A stretch of DNA of 20,788 bases from a virus. Shown here piece after piece: positions 13,126 to 19,566 of this stretch. The DNA lies in IMG/VR virus record IMGVR_UViG_3300049810_000881, positions 1-20,788 of that record; one strand, given 5' to 3'. The position numbers and the translations under genes were made by a program. The notes under the pieces are model-generated. The model saw nothing but the letters and a program-made list of their open reading frames with translations, ran no database searches and was not told the origin of the DNA. Position 1 is the stretch's first letter. Each line of letters starts with the position of its first letter.

Positions 13126-13421
13126 TAATCGCGTCTCACATCCACTTTTCCGTCTTCAACAAAATTTTCAGCACGTGCTACTCTCTCAATGTCTGGTCTT
13201 AATTCTAAAGCACTACTCACCAACATATCAATCTTTATCATTTCATTAGCCATAGTCCTTGCTCTGTTTTCCAGTGACTCGCAGAACATCGTCAGGGTTT
13301 TAATCTGTCCGACCAAGCCCTGCAATATCTGTTTAATAATTAGGAAAATAAAAGCGCCCATAGCGATGGCTCCAGCAATAGGAGCACCAACTTGAGCTAT
13401 TAGTTCAAAGATTTCGGCCAT
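13125..13421 (-). CDS. Small holin-like membrane protein 1 (98 aa)
   Basis: A transmembrane helix (about 11-35) follows the short N-terminus MAEIFELIAQVGAPI. The rest is a long helix with many charged residues (KTLTMFCESLENRARTMANE) and a basic end. The layout matches BhlA/UviB-like holins and the second protein downstream. It lies just after the lysozyme region, where phages often keep holins. No Shine-Dalgarno is seen; the late promoter octamer ends six bases before the ATG, so the mRNA may be leaderless. Holin function is a reasonable guess, not proven. Confidence 0.65.
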   Translation of the reverse strand: MAEIFELIAQVGAPIAGAIAMGAFIFLIIKQILQGLVGQIKTLTMFCESLENRARTMANEMIKIDMLVSSALELRPDIERVARAENFVEDGKVDVRRD

Positions 13422-13427
13422 ATATTC

Positions 13428-13435
13428 TATTTATA
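13428..13435 (-). promoter_or_regulatory. T4-type late promoter (TATAAATA) opening the lysis/curli run
   Basis: TATAAATAG on the minus strand, six bases before the ATG of holin-like protein 1. It is the only late-type octamer between here and the cyclase end at 6595, so it may drive the whole run of holin-like, Csg, FecR and cyclase genes. The octamer sits in a perfect 12-base palindrome (13428-13439), so a plus-strand copy exists as well. Confidence 0.65.
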
Positions 13436-13478
13436 AATATATGACCTTAGAGATAGTGTTATTATTTAGTAAAGCTGA

Positions 13479-13664
13479 TTAGCAATACTTTTCCTTCATT
13501 TCAGATAATGAAATGTTCCAATCAGTATATCTGAAAAGACCTTTCTTTTCATTACACCAATACCATCCTTTTTCTGTTTGAGGTTCACTTGTGTGATAGT
13601 ATGTTAGACCTCTTCTAGTCTCGACATAAGTCTTTCCGCTCGATTTGTCACTTGTTTGTACCAT
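13479..13664 (-). CDS. 61-aa ORF overlapping the lysozyme 3' end
   Basis: The frame begins 60 bases inside the end of the lysozyme gene (another frame) and runs past it. The part beyond the overlap is protein-like: TYYHTSEPQTEKGWYWCNEK, then KGLFRY and a C-terminal Cys. No later start codon is visible, and the Shine-Dalgarno before 13664 is poor. It could be a separate small gene, or a C-terminal extension of lysozyme reached by frameshifting, since lysozyme ends slightly short of T4 lysozyme. Without the unique tail the stretch 13479-13603 would be unexplained. Confidence 0.5.
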   Translation of the reverse strand: MVQTSDKSSGKTYVETRRGLTYYHTSEPQTEKGWYWCNEKKGLFRYTDWNISLSEMKEKYC

Positions 13665-14068
13665 CTTGAATCACGACCTTCTACAGCCGCCTCCTTCCAA
13701 TCACCACATTGCAGCGCTGCATTGTGCTTATTAAATTTACTTAAGCGCGTAAGTCCCATATTGAACATCATGTTTGCAACTATTTGTTTTACCTCTTGTG
13801 GGTAACCGTCCCAACCATCATGTAATTTTTTACAATCTTCAAGTACTATTTCTACGTCCTTGGCAAAACATTCAATGACTCTATCCTCTGCCACTGGAGT
13901 ACCGACCTCCATCCCATGTTCTGGGTCTCCTTCCAGTACCAAGTGTCCAATGCCAAATGTAGCATAACCGAGGTGATCATTATAAATTTCATTTACTTGT
14001 CCCTCATCTATAATAAGTTGTTCTCTTAATTGATCAACGTCAATATCTTTGTCTCTATTAAAAAACAT
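13604..14068 (-). CDS. e: T4-type lysozyme (endolysin, GH24)
   Basis: This 154-aa enzyme hydrolyses the peptidoglycan glycan backbone for host lysis. The catalytic set of T4 lysozyme is present with exact spacing: E22 (IDEG), D31 (YNDHLGY) and T37 (ATFGIGH), matching E11, D20 and T26. Further matches are VANMMFNMG and SRWYKQVTNRAERL. No signal peptide is visible, so it needs a holin, as in T4. It ends about ten residues short of T4 lysozyme and overlaps the 61-aa ORF. GAGG lies eight bases before the ATG. Two holin-like genes follow downstream. Confidence 0.95.
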   Translation of the reverse strand: MFFNRDKDIDVDQLREQLIIDEGQVNEIYNDHLGYATFGIGHLVLEGDPEHGMEVGTPVAEDRVIECFAKDVEIVLEDCKKLHDGWDGYPQEVKQIVANMMFNMGLTRLSKFNKHNAALQCGDWKEAAVEGRDSRWYKQVTNRAERLMSRLEEV

Positions 14069-14069
14069 A

Positions 14070-14951
14070 TTAATCCTCTAAATAATTTGTTATATACGCT
14101 TTAACGTGCGTCATTTTTTCTATATCGGTATTATATACACCGGCCCAAAATGATAATTTATCATTTAATGATTCATCTGTATAAGGAATGGCACTTCCGA
14201 TTGATGTACACCATCTTGAACCAATATCATAACTTACTGTAAAATATACATCAACTAACGGAGACATTTCCCCACTGCTATTATATATAACACCGAAGAA
14301 ATGTGATCCAACAGATGGTATAATTTTATCTATAGTTTTACATAAATCTGGATGGTATGAATACATTTCACTCGGTGATAACATAACTTTAATGACTACG
14401 TCTGAGGTAGTCTTATCAAATTTAAGTCCATGAAATGGTAAACATATATTATATGGAAGATTAAAATATGTCTTCAATTCGCTTGTAGGTTCTTGCATAT
14501 CATAGTATGAAATACTGTTGTTAATATATGGTAACCTCATAGGAGTAAATTCTGAAACAAGATTTTTATTATCTCTCCTAAAGTCAGGAATAAAACCGTC
14601 CCAACCAGCTTCTAATTCGTCTACAAGAGCACTACCTTCATCAGTATCTATTGAATAATCTTTTCTTGCAATACTTCCGGCCATATACACATCATCGCGT
14701 ACAGATTTACCGATATTTGATTCTGTATTTAAAGTAGAAGTTTTTATTTGACCATATTGAGATTCATAACGGTTAACGGCTAATTTTGTAGTCAAGTTCC
14801 AATCTATGGAACCATCAGTGTATACTGCATTTTGTACTACTGTATTAGTCTCATCGTTAAGTGTTATAGTAGAAGGTAATAGCGGTGACACATTTCCATC
14901 TGCATCTATGGTTCTTGATGTATTATTTTCTTTAGTAATATGAATTGGCAT
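14070..14951 (-). CDS. Tail-fibre-associated protein of unknown function
   Basis: This 293-aa protein sits between the fibre-like gene and lysozyme, its ATG overlapping the fibre stop (TAATG). Composition is mixed and polar, with several aromatic-rich beta segments (YFNLPYNICLPFHGLKF, GSHFFGVIYNSSG, VDVYFTVSYDIGSRW). The N-terminus (MPIHITKENNTSRTIDADGN) is polar and Thr/Asn-rich. No signal peptide, membrane helix or enzyme motif is visible. Genes directly after a tail fibre often encode fibre chaperones, adhesins or virion decorations, so a virion role is likely but inferred. Confidence 0.7.
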   Translation of the reverse strand: MPIHITKENNTSRTIDADGNVSPLLPSTITLNDETNTVVQNAVYTDGSIDWNLTTKLAVNRYESQYGQIKTSTLNTESNIGKSVRDDVYMAGSIARKDYSIDTDEGSALVDELEAGWDGFIPDFRRDNKNLVSEFTPMRLPYINNSISYYDMQEPTSELKTYFNLPYNICLPFHGLKFDKTTSDVVIKVMLSPSEMYSYHPDLCKTIDKIIPSVGSHFFGVIYNSSGEMSPLVDVYFTVSYDIGSRWCTSIGSAIPYTDESLNDKLSFWAGVYNTDIEKMTHVKAYITNYLED

Positions 14952-16243
14952 TATACTATCTCCACAAAGTTTGTTACACCGTTAGTGGTTCCGAAATAAC
15001 TCACGAAGGAAAAACTACCAGACTGTGTCCAAGTGGCAGTTGCACTACTCGTGCCGTTATTTGAAACAGAAAATGACATATTACTTCTATAAAGAGTTGC
15101 TTCAGGCGAACCTGACGCATTACTTTGATTAAAGTATACATTTATTTGAGTCCACCCAGAATTTGTGTATATAGGAGTACTACCCGATGCAGCAACAATA
15201 AAAGAAAGAGTATTGCCAAGAGCGTTTCCTAAACCTGTCATCTTAGAAGTATTACCTTGGAATGTAAAATTAGAACTGGCCGCATGAGCACCTGAGCTAT
15301 AATACTGATTAGTTTGATAAATATAACCAAGAGCTTCTGAGTGAACGCCAGGGCTTACTCTAGTCTTACCATAAAAGTCTGAAAATTCTATCTGACCACT
15401 TGTGGGTATACCAGTTGTATTATGATATATACCGCCTTTATAATAATCGCTGATTTCAATATTATTAGTAGCAACATTACCCGACATTTCTTCTGAAATA
15501 CCATTAGTAAAAGTAGTATTACCTGATCTAGTAATATAAATTCTAGTTGATGCAGTCTTTACATTACCAAAATCAATACTAGCATCGGATATATTGTCCC
15601 AAGTCCAAACACTTTGTATTCCATCATAATCATATGATGCTCCACTACGTGTATGAATAATACCATCACCGTTATTATCATAAGTTGTAAGTTGATAAAA
15701 GGTATTATCACTATTTGGAACATTTCCAGCTAAAGAAAACCAAAATTGATTACCAGTATTTTGAGAATATCCGCCACTAGTAAAAGTGGATGTATTTTTT
15801 AAGTAACCAATATCATTAATAGTTCTTACAGTAGAACTTGCATCTGTATATGTGCTACTACCTAAACTACCAACTGTAGATGAAGTAGACGAGTTAAGTG
15901 CTAAATCATTACCTGACCAGTTGCCATAAGGAGGGGTACCCATATAATCCCACGCTTCCGTAAATATAGGAGAATAATAACCACCAGGGTTAGTAAAAGC
16001 TATGTATGTTTTTCTTGCAGCTGAACCAGTATTTCTTCTATAATAGTATGCAGTTCCATCAGTAATCTGTATACCATAATATGATGAAAAGCCAGGTTCT
16101 GATTCAAAGGAACGTCGATATTGTGCCCAACTTGAATCTGCACCAAAAGACAATGAATTATAACCAGTATCTAAAAGGACATTGGATGAAGGGTTTGCAC
16201 CAGCATCTTTAAGGCCTAAAGCACCACTTGATATTAATGTCAT
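14951..16243 (-). CDS. Tail-fibre-like virion structural protein
   Basis: This 430-aa protein is rich in Ser, Thr, Asn, Gly and Tyr and poor in Lys, as fibre and adhesin proteins often are. Near residue 290 it carries IPTSGQIEFSDFYGKT, preceded by NIEISDYYKGG. This short motif pair recurs in structural proteins of marine T4-like phages. The first part resembles a glycan-binding beta region (YYYRRNTGSAARKTYIAFTN); the last 110 residues look like a separate beta domain (NVYFNQSNASGSPEATLYRS) that may be the receptor-binding tip. The ATG overlaps the stop of the 87-aa gene (ATGA). Host-specificity role is inferred. Confidence 0.8.
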   Translation of the reverse strand: MTLISSGALGLKDAGANPSSNVLLDTGYNSLSFGADSSWAQYRRSFESEPGFSSYYGIQITDGTAYYYRRNTGSAARKTYIAFTNPGGYYSPIFTEAWDYMGTPPYGNWSGNDLALNSSTSSTVGSLGSSTYTDASSTVRTINDIGYLKNTSTFTSGGYSQNTGNQFWFSLAGNVPNSDNTFYQLTTYDNNGDGIIHTRSGASYDYDGIQSVWTWDNISDASIDFGNVKTASTRIYITRSGNTTFTNGISEEMSGNVATNNIEISDYYKGGIYHNTTGIPTSGQIEFSDFYGKTRVSPGVHSEALGYIYQTNQYYSSGAHAASSNFTFQGNTSKMTGLGNALGNTLSFIVAASGSTPIYTNSGWTQINVYFNQSNASGSPEATLYRSNMSFSVSNNGTSSATATWTQSGSFSFVSYFGTTNGVTNFVEIV

Positions 16244-16503
16244 TTAATTATTTCCGTAATTAAATCCTCGAATTGCTCAATCTTCTCAACCCTATTGGGC
16301 CAAAGGATATATTCTTTTTCTGGATTTTTCTTTAAATTTGATAATAGAGGTAATATAGAATTATATAATTTATTTAACTTATCTTCCAGTTCCTGTACAT
16401 TTGCAGATGCACTAGATGCTTCAGATGTTACTTTCTGAACTGCTTCTAATTCGTTTTCATCTACGGCTGTAAAACCGAAATCAAAATCTAATAAATCTGC
16501 CAT
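16240..16503 (-). CDS. Small conserved late phage protein (87 aa), possible head assembly chaperone
   Basis: This 87-aa acidic helical protein starts with the distinctive MADLLDFDFGFTAVDENELE, continues as a coiled-coil-like helix (ELEDKLNKLYNSILPLLSNL) and then NPEKEYILWPNRVEKIEQFE. I recall the same arrangement in many cyanomyophages, where it is sometimes labelled a head vertex assembly chaperone; I cannot verify that label here. GAGG lies eight bases before the ATG, and a late promoter octamer lies 16 bases upstream. It is translationally coupled to the fibre gene, so it belongs to the late virion-assembly set. Confidence 0.75.
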   Translation of the reverse strand: MADLLDFDFGFTAVDENELEAVQKVTSEASSASANVQELEDKLNKLYNSILPLLSNLKKNPEKEYILWPNRVEKIEQFEDLITEIIK

Positions 16504-16519
16504 ATTTAATCCTCTATAG

Positions 16520-16527
16520 TATTTATA
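16520..16527 (-). promoter_or_regulatory. T4-type late promoter (TATAAATA)
   Basis: TATAAATAC on the minus strand, 16 bases before the ATG of the 87-aa gene, with GAGG between them. It probably starts a late transcript for the 87-aa, fibre, 293-aa and lysozyme genes. Confidence 0.8.
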
Positions 16528-16605
16528 TTCCGATTTTTACTTTTCCGCGGAATATTTTTCTTTTTATTGGGAACAACTTGGTGACGAGAGAAAGGACTGT
16601 CTTTA

Positions 16606-16818
16606 TCAAACAGTACCTGATGATATCTTGTTTTGCGACGATTCGTCTTCGCCGTATCTGCCTCTGTCTTCATTACCGTCCCAATTTAATTCAGTTGATG
16701 CCTTTTGTTTCATCTTCTGATCTTTACTACCAAATACAGCATCCCAATTATCAGTATATGCTTTACTTGTTATTTTTGTCTGGATAGAATCTCCAGTCAC
16801 ATCGTTCTTAGTTACCAT
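16606..16818 (-). CDS. Small conserved phage protein (70 aa)
   Basis: A hydrophilic 70-aa protein (MVTKNDVTGDSIQTKITSKA, then DNWDAVFGSKDQK and a highly polar tail). The N-terminal VTGD and the NWD-FG element match a small protein family I recall from cyanomyophages, of unknown function. GGAG lies six bases before the ATG and a TATAAATA late octamer 24 bases upstream. The charged, disorder-prone tail suggests a scaffold or accessory role, but this is not demonstrable from the sequence. Confidence 0.7.
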   Translation of the reverse strand: MVTKNDVTGDSIQTKITSKAYTDNWDAVFGSKDQKMKQKASTELNWDGNEDRGRYGEDESSQNKISSGTV

Positions 16819-16842
16819 TATAACTCCAGTTTGTAATAATAC

Positions 16843-16850
16843 TATTTATA
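16843..16850 (-). promoter_or_regulatory. T4-type late promoter (TATAAATA) overlapping a stop codon
   Basis: TATAAATAG on the minus strand, 24 bases upstream of the 70-aa gene, with a good Shine-Dalgarno between. The TAA of the octamer is also the stop codon of the 47-aa membrane ORF, so promoter and gene end are fused. Confidence 0.82.
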
Positions 16851-16989
16851 CAGTAACGATAGTTAAGCTATCACCACCATATAATAATGCTAGGATAATT
16901 AATGCTAATAAAATTAATATGACTGACCATTTAAATATAGTTCCGATTAACTCAAAGAACGACTTAACTATTACGCCTAACCAATTCAT
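16846..16989 (-). CDS. 47-aa membrane peptide
   Basis: The product begins MNWLGVIVKSFFELIGTIFK and continues as a strongly hydrophobic helix (WSVILILLALIILALLY), ending in a short polar tail (GGDSLTIVTV). Its start overlaps the end of the 60-aa gene by 26 bases and its stop is embedded in a late promoter. It fills the gap between two real genes and has a clear membrane profile, so it is probably expressed. Function unknown. Confidence 0.6.
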   Translation of the reverse strand: MNWLGVIVKSFFELIGTIFKWSVILILLALIILALLYGGDSLTIVTV

Positions 16990-17146
16990 TTCTAATCTTC
17001 TGTTTTTGTTTTGGTGGAGTATTAGAGTTCTCTAATGCTTTATTAAGTTCATCTAAGGGGGTAGACTTCATATAATAATGTTCTGTCTTATTCTTACCCG
17101 TGTTTCTGTCTCTTGTTGTCTGAGACGGTTTAAATTTTACTGGCAT
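16964..17146 (-). CDS. Small basic conserved phage protein (60 aa)
   Basis: A 60-aa, Lys/Arg/Asn-rich protein (MPVKFKPSQTTRDRNTGKNK, then HYYMKSTPLDELNKAL and a basic end KQKQKIRNELVRR). I recall the same pattern (MPVKFKPS at the start, an H-Y-K-T/S-P-ELN core, PK-KQK at the end) in many cyanomyophages as an unassigned protein. Its AGGAG is provided by the end of the 28-aa ORF upstream. Charge suggests nucleic-acid contact, unproven. Confidence 0.78.
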   Translation of the reverse strand: MPVKFKPSQTTRDRNTGKNKTEHYYMKSTPLDELNKALENSNTPPKQKQKIRNELVRRNS

Positions 17147-17147
17147 A

Positions 17148-17234
17148 TTATTCTCCTGTACTAACTAATGCGATATACGTGATTAAAACTGTAAAACAGA
17201 CGCCTAAAACGACTAGTCCTGCTAAAATTTCCAT
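17148..17234 (-). CDS. 28-aa membrane peptide
   Basis: MEILAGLVVLGVCFTVLITY followed by IALVSTGE: essentially one transmembrane helix. TAGGAG lies nine bases before the ATG, and its last codons (ACAGGAGAA) double as the Shine-Dalgarno of the following gene. Good ribosome site, clean composition and exact packing make it a likely real gene. Similar mini membrane proteins occur in this region of marine T4-like phages, by my recollection. Confidence 0.65.
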   Translation of the reverse strand: MEILAGLVVLGVCFTVLITYIALVSTGE

Positions 17235-17246
17235 TATGTATTTCTC

Positions 17247-17489
17247 CTATAGTAGATTTAAAAAATCGTTAAAAACGTCAGGGTTATCTTTACATACCCT
17301 TTCTACGTTCTTCTTAATTGTTTTTAGGGCTTTCTTATCACCCGCCTCTTGCAGCTTTTCAACTCTTTCTTTAAACTTTTCAAAGTCAAAGCGATCTACT
17401 GCATACTTTTTAGGTTTCCAACAAATTGTTGAATCTTTTGGAATCCCATAGTATCTTCCGTCATTAATAAATTTTACTGGTGCTGTCAT
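17247..17489 (-). CDS. Small hypothetical protein (80 aa)
   Basis: An 80-aa basic protein with two parts. The first is a short beta region (KFINDGRYYGIPKDSTICWK). The second is a charged helical segment (FEKFKERVEKLQEAGDKKAL), ending in NVERVCKDNPDVFNDFLNLL. AAGGAG lies eight bases before the ATG, and the site overlaps the end of the ligase gene (TATAAGGAG), indicating one transcript. I do not recognise the family. Confidence 0.68.
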   Translation of the reverse strand: MTAPVKFINDGRYYGIPKDSTICWKPKKYAVDRFDFEKFKERVEKLQEAGDKKALKTIKKNVERVCKDNPDVFNDFLNLL

Positions 17490-17498
17490 AATTACTCC

Positions 17499-18767
17499 TT
17501 ATATTTTTTCACTCTTATTAAAACCCCTAAATGTTTTAAACCTAGGGAACCTTAAACTATATTCACCATTCTCTGCTTGAGTAATGGCATCTGCTCTGAT
17601 TTCAACCAACTGGCCGATTACAGTTTCTTTATCTTTCCAAATTTCTTCTCTGTTTTCATCAGTAAGACCTGATCCAACATTCACTTTAATATTAACACCA
17701 TCGTCGATGCCTTCACATACTAGAGCACCAGTTGTTCCATCAAACTTGCCCTGGCCTTCTTCGATATCCACAACCGTAAGGGTTACTTCTATAATGGGTT
17801 TAATCTTCAACCATGAGGCCGATCTTTTACATTGATATATTGCCTCGATCGGTTTAACCATAAGACCTTCATAACCATTTTTAATGGCAGTCTTATTCAT
17901 AGCCTTAAATGTAGTCTGACCTTTTTCTGTGTCTAGGTTACATCTGGTCCATTCAACTTCTCTGATACATTCATCAAACTGTAAATTCTCTAGGATGTTT
18001 TTTCTTTCTAAGGTATTATACTTACCCTCACCCGCATTAAATTCAGAAAGGTCGAGTACATCAAAGAGTGCAAGATATGCATCTGAAGTATCTACGTTGG
18101 TCTTTCTATATACTTGTTTCATTAATGCTTGAAAGTTCTCACTCATAATCTCGCCATCAAAAACCATATTATTAAATTGTGGTTTACTCAATGCTTCTTC
18201 GATATGAGGGAAGTTAGGGAATACTTTACCATTCCTACTATGTAGAACAGCGGTGTTGTTTTGAACTATTGCAATACATCTTACACCATCATACTTGTTT
18301 TCTATAAGTACATCACCTACAAGTTTCTTTTCTTCTTTCGCTCCGTCTCTTGCCAACATACAACCAAATACTGGTATTGTTCCTTTCTGGACCTTATTAA
18401 CAGTTCTTTCAGAAAACCCTGCTTTTAAATCTTTTAATAAAATAGGTCTATACCAATTGTTCCATTGTTCTACAGTAGATAGTACCATAGAATCAACAAT
18501 AGCGTCTCTTGCAGCATGACCAGTAAGTTCTCTGGCGATTAATTTATCCAATAGAATCTTAAATTCTGGCCATTCTAATCCTGGCCCTGGTTCTCCAAGT
18601 AATTCTGCATTAGGTACAGTTTGCACACCGTATGTAATTAAGGGAGTTAAAGCATATTGAAGACCTTCTACAAACTCTTCGTTATCTATGTTATCAGCTA
18701 TAGTAGCTTGTTTAAACAGTTTGCCGTTATCTGATCTTAATAGTTCAATAATATCCCAAGGTTTCAT
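17499..18767 (-). CDS. 30: ATP-dependent DNA ligase
   Basis: This 422-aa enzyme seals nicks, for Okazaki fragments and repair. It carries the nucleotidyltransferase motifs in order: I, ENKYDGVRC with adenylated lysine K158 and R163; III, FDGEIM (203-208); IV, EGLMVK (300-305); V, WLKIKP (319-324). An OB-fold region (about 325-415, including EIRADAITQ and LRFPRF) follows. The N-terminal 150 residues form the DNA-binding helical part, as in T4 gp30. The start overlaps the HAD gene stop (TAATG), so end-processing and sealing enzymes are co-translated. The length is a little under T4 ligase (487 aa). Confidence 0.95.
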   Translation of the reverse strand: MKPWDIIELLRSDNGKLFKQATIADNIDNEEFVEGLQYALTPLITYGVQTVPNAELLGEPGPGLEWPEFKILLDKLIARELTGHAARDAIVDSMVLSTVEQWNNWYRPILLKDLKAGFSERTVNKVQKGTIPVFGCMLARDGAKEEKKLVGDVLIENKYDGVRCIAIVQNNTAVLHSRNGKVFPNFPHIEEALSKPQFNNMVFDGEIMSENFQALMKQVYRKTNVDTSDAYLALFDVLDLSEFNAGEGKYNTLERKNILENLQFDECIREVEWTRCNLDTEKGQTTFKAMNKTAIKNGYEGLMVKPIEAIYQCKRSASWLKIKPIIEVTLTVVDIEEGQGKFDGTTGALVCEGIDDGVNIKVNVGSGLTDENREEIWKDKETVIGQLVEIRADAITQAENGEYSLRFPRFKTFRGFNKSEKI

Positions 18768-19348
18768 TACACTTCTCCAGTAATATGCTTATAGATTTCT
18801 TTCCATCTATGGAATCTTGGGATCTCGCCTTTATAGTGAGCATTGTGAGAGTGAGCTACAAGGATAGAATTAAGTCCTAATTCAACACCTAATTCAGCAT
18901 TTTGTACTTTATCTTCTATCCAAAAACATTCACTATTTTCATAAGGTAGGAGAGCATCGTCTTTGTCAGCTCCACATGGTAGGCAGATTACTTCATCCCA
19001 TAATTCTCTACCGAATAATAGGTCTAGGTTCTGGTATCTTAATCTTTGCGCGTACTTATCACTACTCAATGATGTAATACAATGGAATCTATATCCATGT
19101 AACATATTAAGTCTTTTCATGTAATAAACAGCATCTCTTAAAGGTGGTAAGAATGCAATTGCTGCCGACTCGTTGAATTGTCTGACTAATTTTTTAGCCT
19201 CAGTTTTATTTAACTGAAATCTTTTGGCAATGTCATATTCATTGGTGACTTTTGTTTGAATGCCTTGATGATGCATCCACTGCGTAAATGAATATTCCCA
19301 GTCACAAAGAACCCCGTCGCAGTCTACTAATATTATATTTTCTTTCAT
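18767..19348 (-). CDS. HAD-superfamily phosphatase (deoxynucleotidase or DNA 3'-phosphatase type)
   Basis: The start at 19348 is chosen over an earlier ATG because AAGGAG lies between them. The 193-aa protein has HAD motif I, VDCDGVLCDW (D9, D11, with D16), motif II around T92 (HCITSL), a lysine near 129 (GADKDD) and motif IV, WIEDK (145-149). The DxDGVLxD form is common in 5'(3')-deoxyribonucleotidases. A role in DNA-end dephosphorylation is also possible, given the coupling to ligase. Substrate cannot be fixed from sequence. It is transcribed from P7. Confidence 0.82.
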   Translation of the reverse strand: MKENIILVDCDGVLCDWEYSFTQWMHHQGIQTKVTNEYDIAKRFQLNKTEAKKLVRQFNESAAIAFLPPLRDAVYYMKRLNMLHGYRFHCITSLSSDKYAQRLRYQNLDLLFGRELWDEVICLPCGADKDDALLPYENSECFWIEDKVQNAELGVELGLNSILVAHSHNAHYKGEIPRFHRWKEIYKHITGEV

Positions 19349-19371
19349 ATTTCTCCTTATCATATGTGTAT

Positions 19372-19400
19372 ATTATAACACATTTAAAAGTATTTGTCAA
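19372..19400 (-). promoter_or_regulatory. Sigma-70-type promoter P7
   Basis: TTGACA (19400-19395), 17-bp spacer, TATAAT (19377-19372), then ATACACATAT as in P2. It drives the HAD, ligase and small-protein genes. It lies at the very end of the 45-aa ORF and ten bases downstream of a long inverted repeat. Confidence 0.88.
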
Positions 19401-19521
19401 CACTTTTTAAGTAATTTTTAGGGAAGATACTAGGGAGATGATTACCGGGTAGTTTATAACCGTCATATGATGTCCCGAACCTAGTACCTTCACTAAAAAT
19501 TACCTTTATCTTGGTTATCAT
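19384..19521 (-). CDS. 45-aa ORF between tandem promoters (possibly leaderless)
   Basis: A continuous ORF (MITKIKVIFSEGTRFGTSYD, then GYKLPGNHLPSIFPKNYLKS and a short end) fills the space between P8 and P7. Its ATG lies seven bases after the P8 -10 box, about where transcription should begin, and there is no Shine-Dalgarno. It could be a leaderless gene or only the coding-looking face of a structured leader RNA. Both arms of the 24-bp inverted repeat lie inside it. The 28 internal sense codons outside the repeat arms and start look protein-like. Confidence 0.45.
   Translation of the reverse strand: MITKIKVIFSEGTRFGTSYDGYKLPGNHLPSIFPKNYLKSVDKYF
19411..19503. repeat. 24-base inverted repeat with 45-base loop
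   Basis: The arms at 19411-19434 and 19480-19503 match at 22 of 24 positions in inverted orientation (GTAATTTTTAG, two mismatches, ending ACTAGG against CCTAGT...AAAAATTAC). RNA from P8 would fold into a long hairpin. It ends ten bases upstream of the P7 -35. Possible roles: attenuator, insulator, RNase III site or a structured small RNA. Confidence 0.75.
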
Positions 19522-19527
19522 AGGTAT

Positions 19528-19556
19528 ATTATACTATGGCTCGGGCCACTTGTCAA
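19528..19556 (-). promoter_or_regulatory. Sigma-70-type promoter P8
   Basis: TTGACA (19556-19551), 17-bp spacer, TATAAT (19533-19528), preceded by an A-run and followed by ATACCTATG, as in P3 and P4. The transcript start is predicted at or near the ATG of the 45-aa ORF. Confidence 0.85.
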
Positions 19557-19566
19557 CACTTTTTTG

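Noticed and set aside
13022-13249. Plus-strand ORF of 75 codons
   Set aside because: Antisense to the 35-aa membrane peptide and holin-like protein 1, both of which are stop/start coupled on the minus strand.
16527-16553. ATTCCG/CGGAAT inverted repeat as a terminator
   Set aside because: Only 6 bp with a long loop and no T-run after it; it overlaps the region just upstream of a late promoter and is likely chance in AT-rich DNA.
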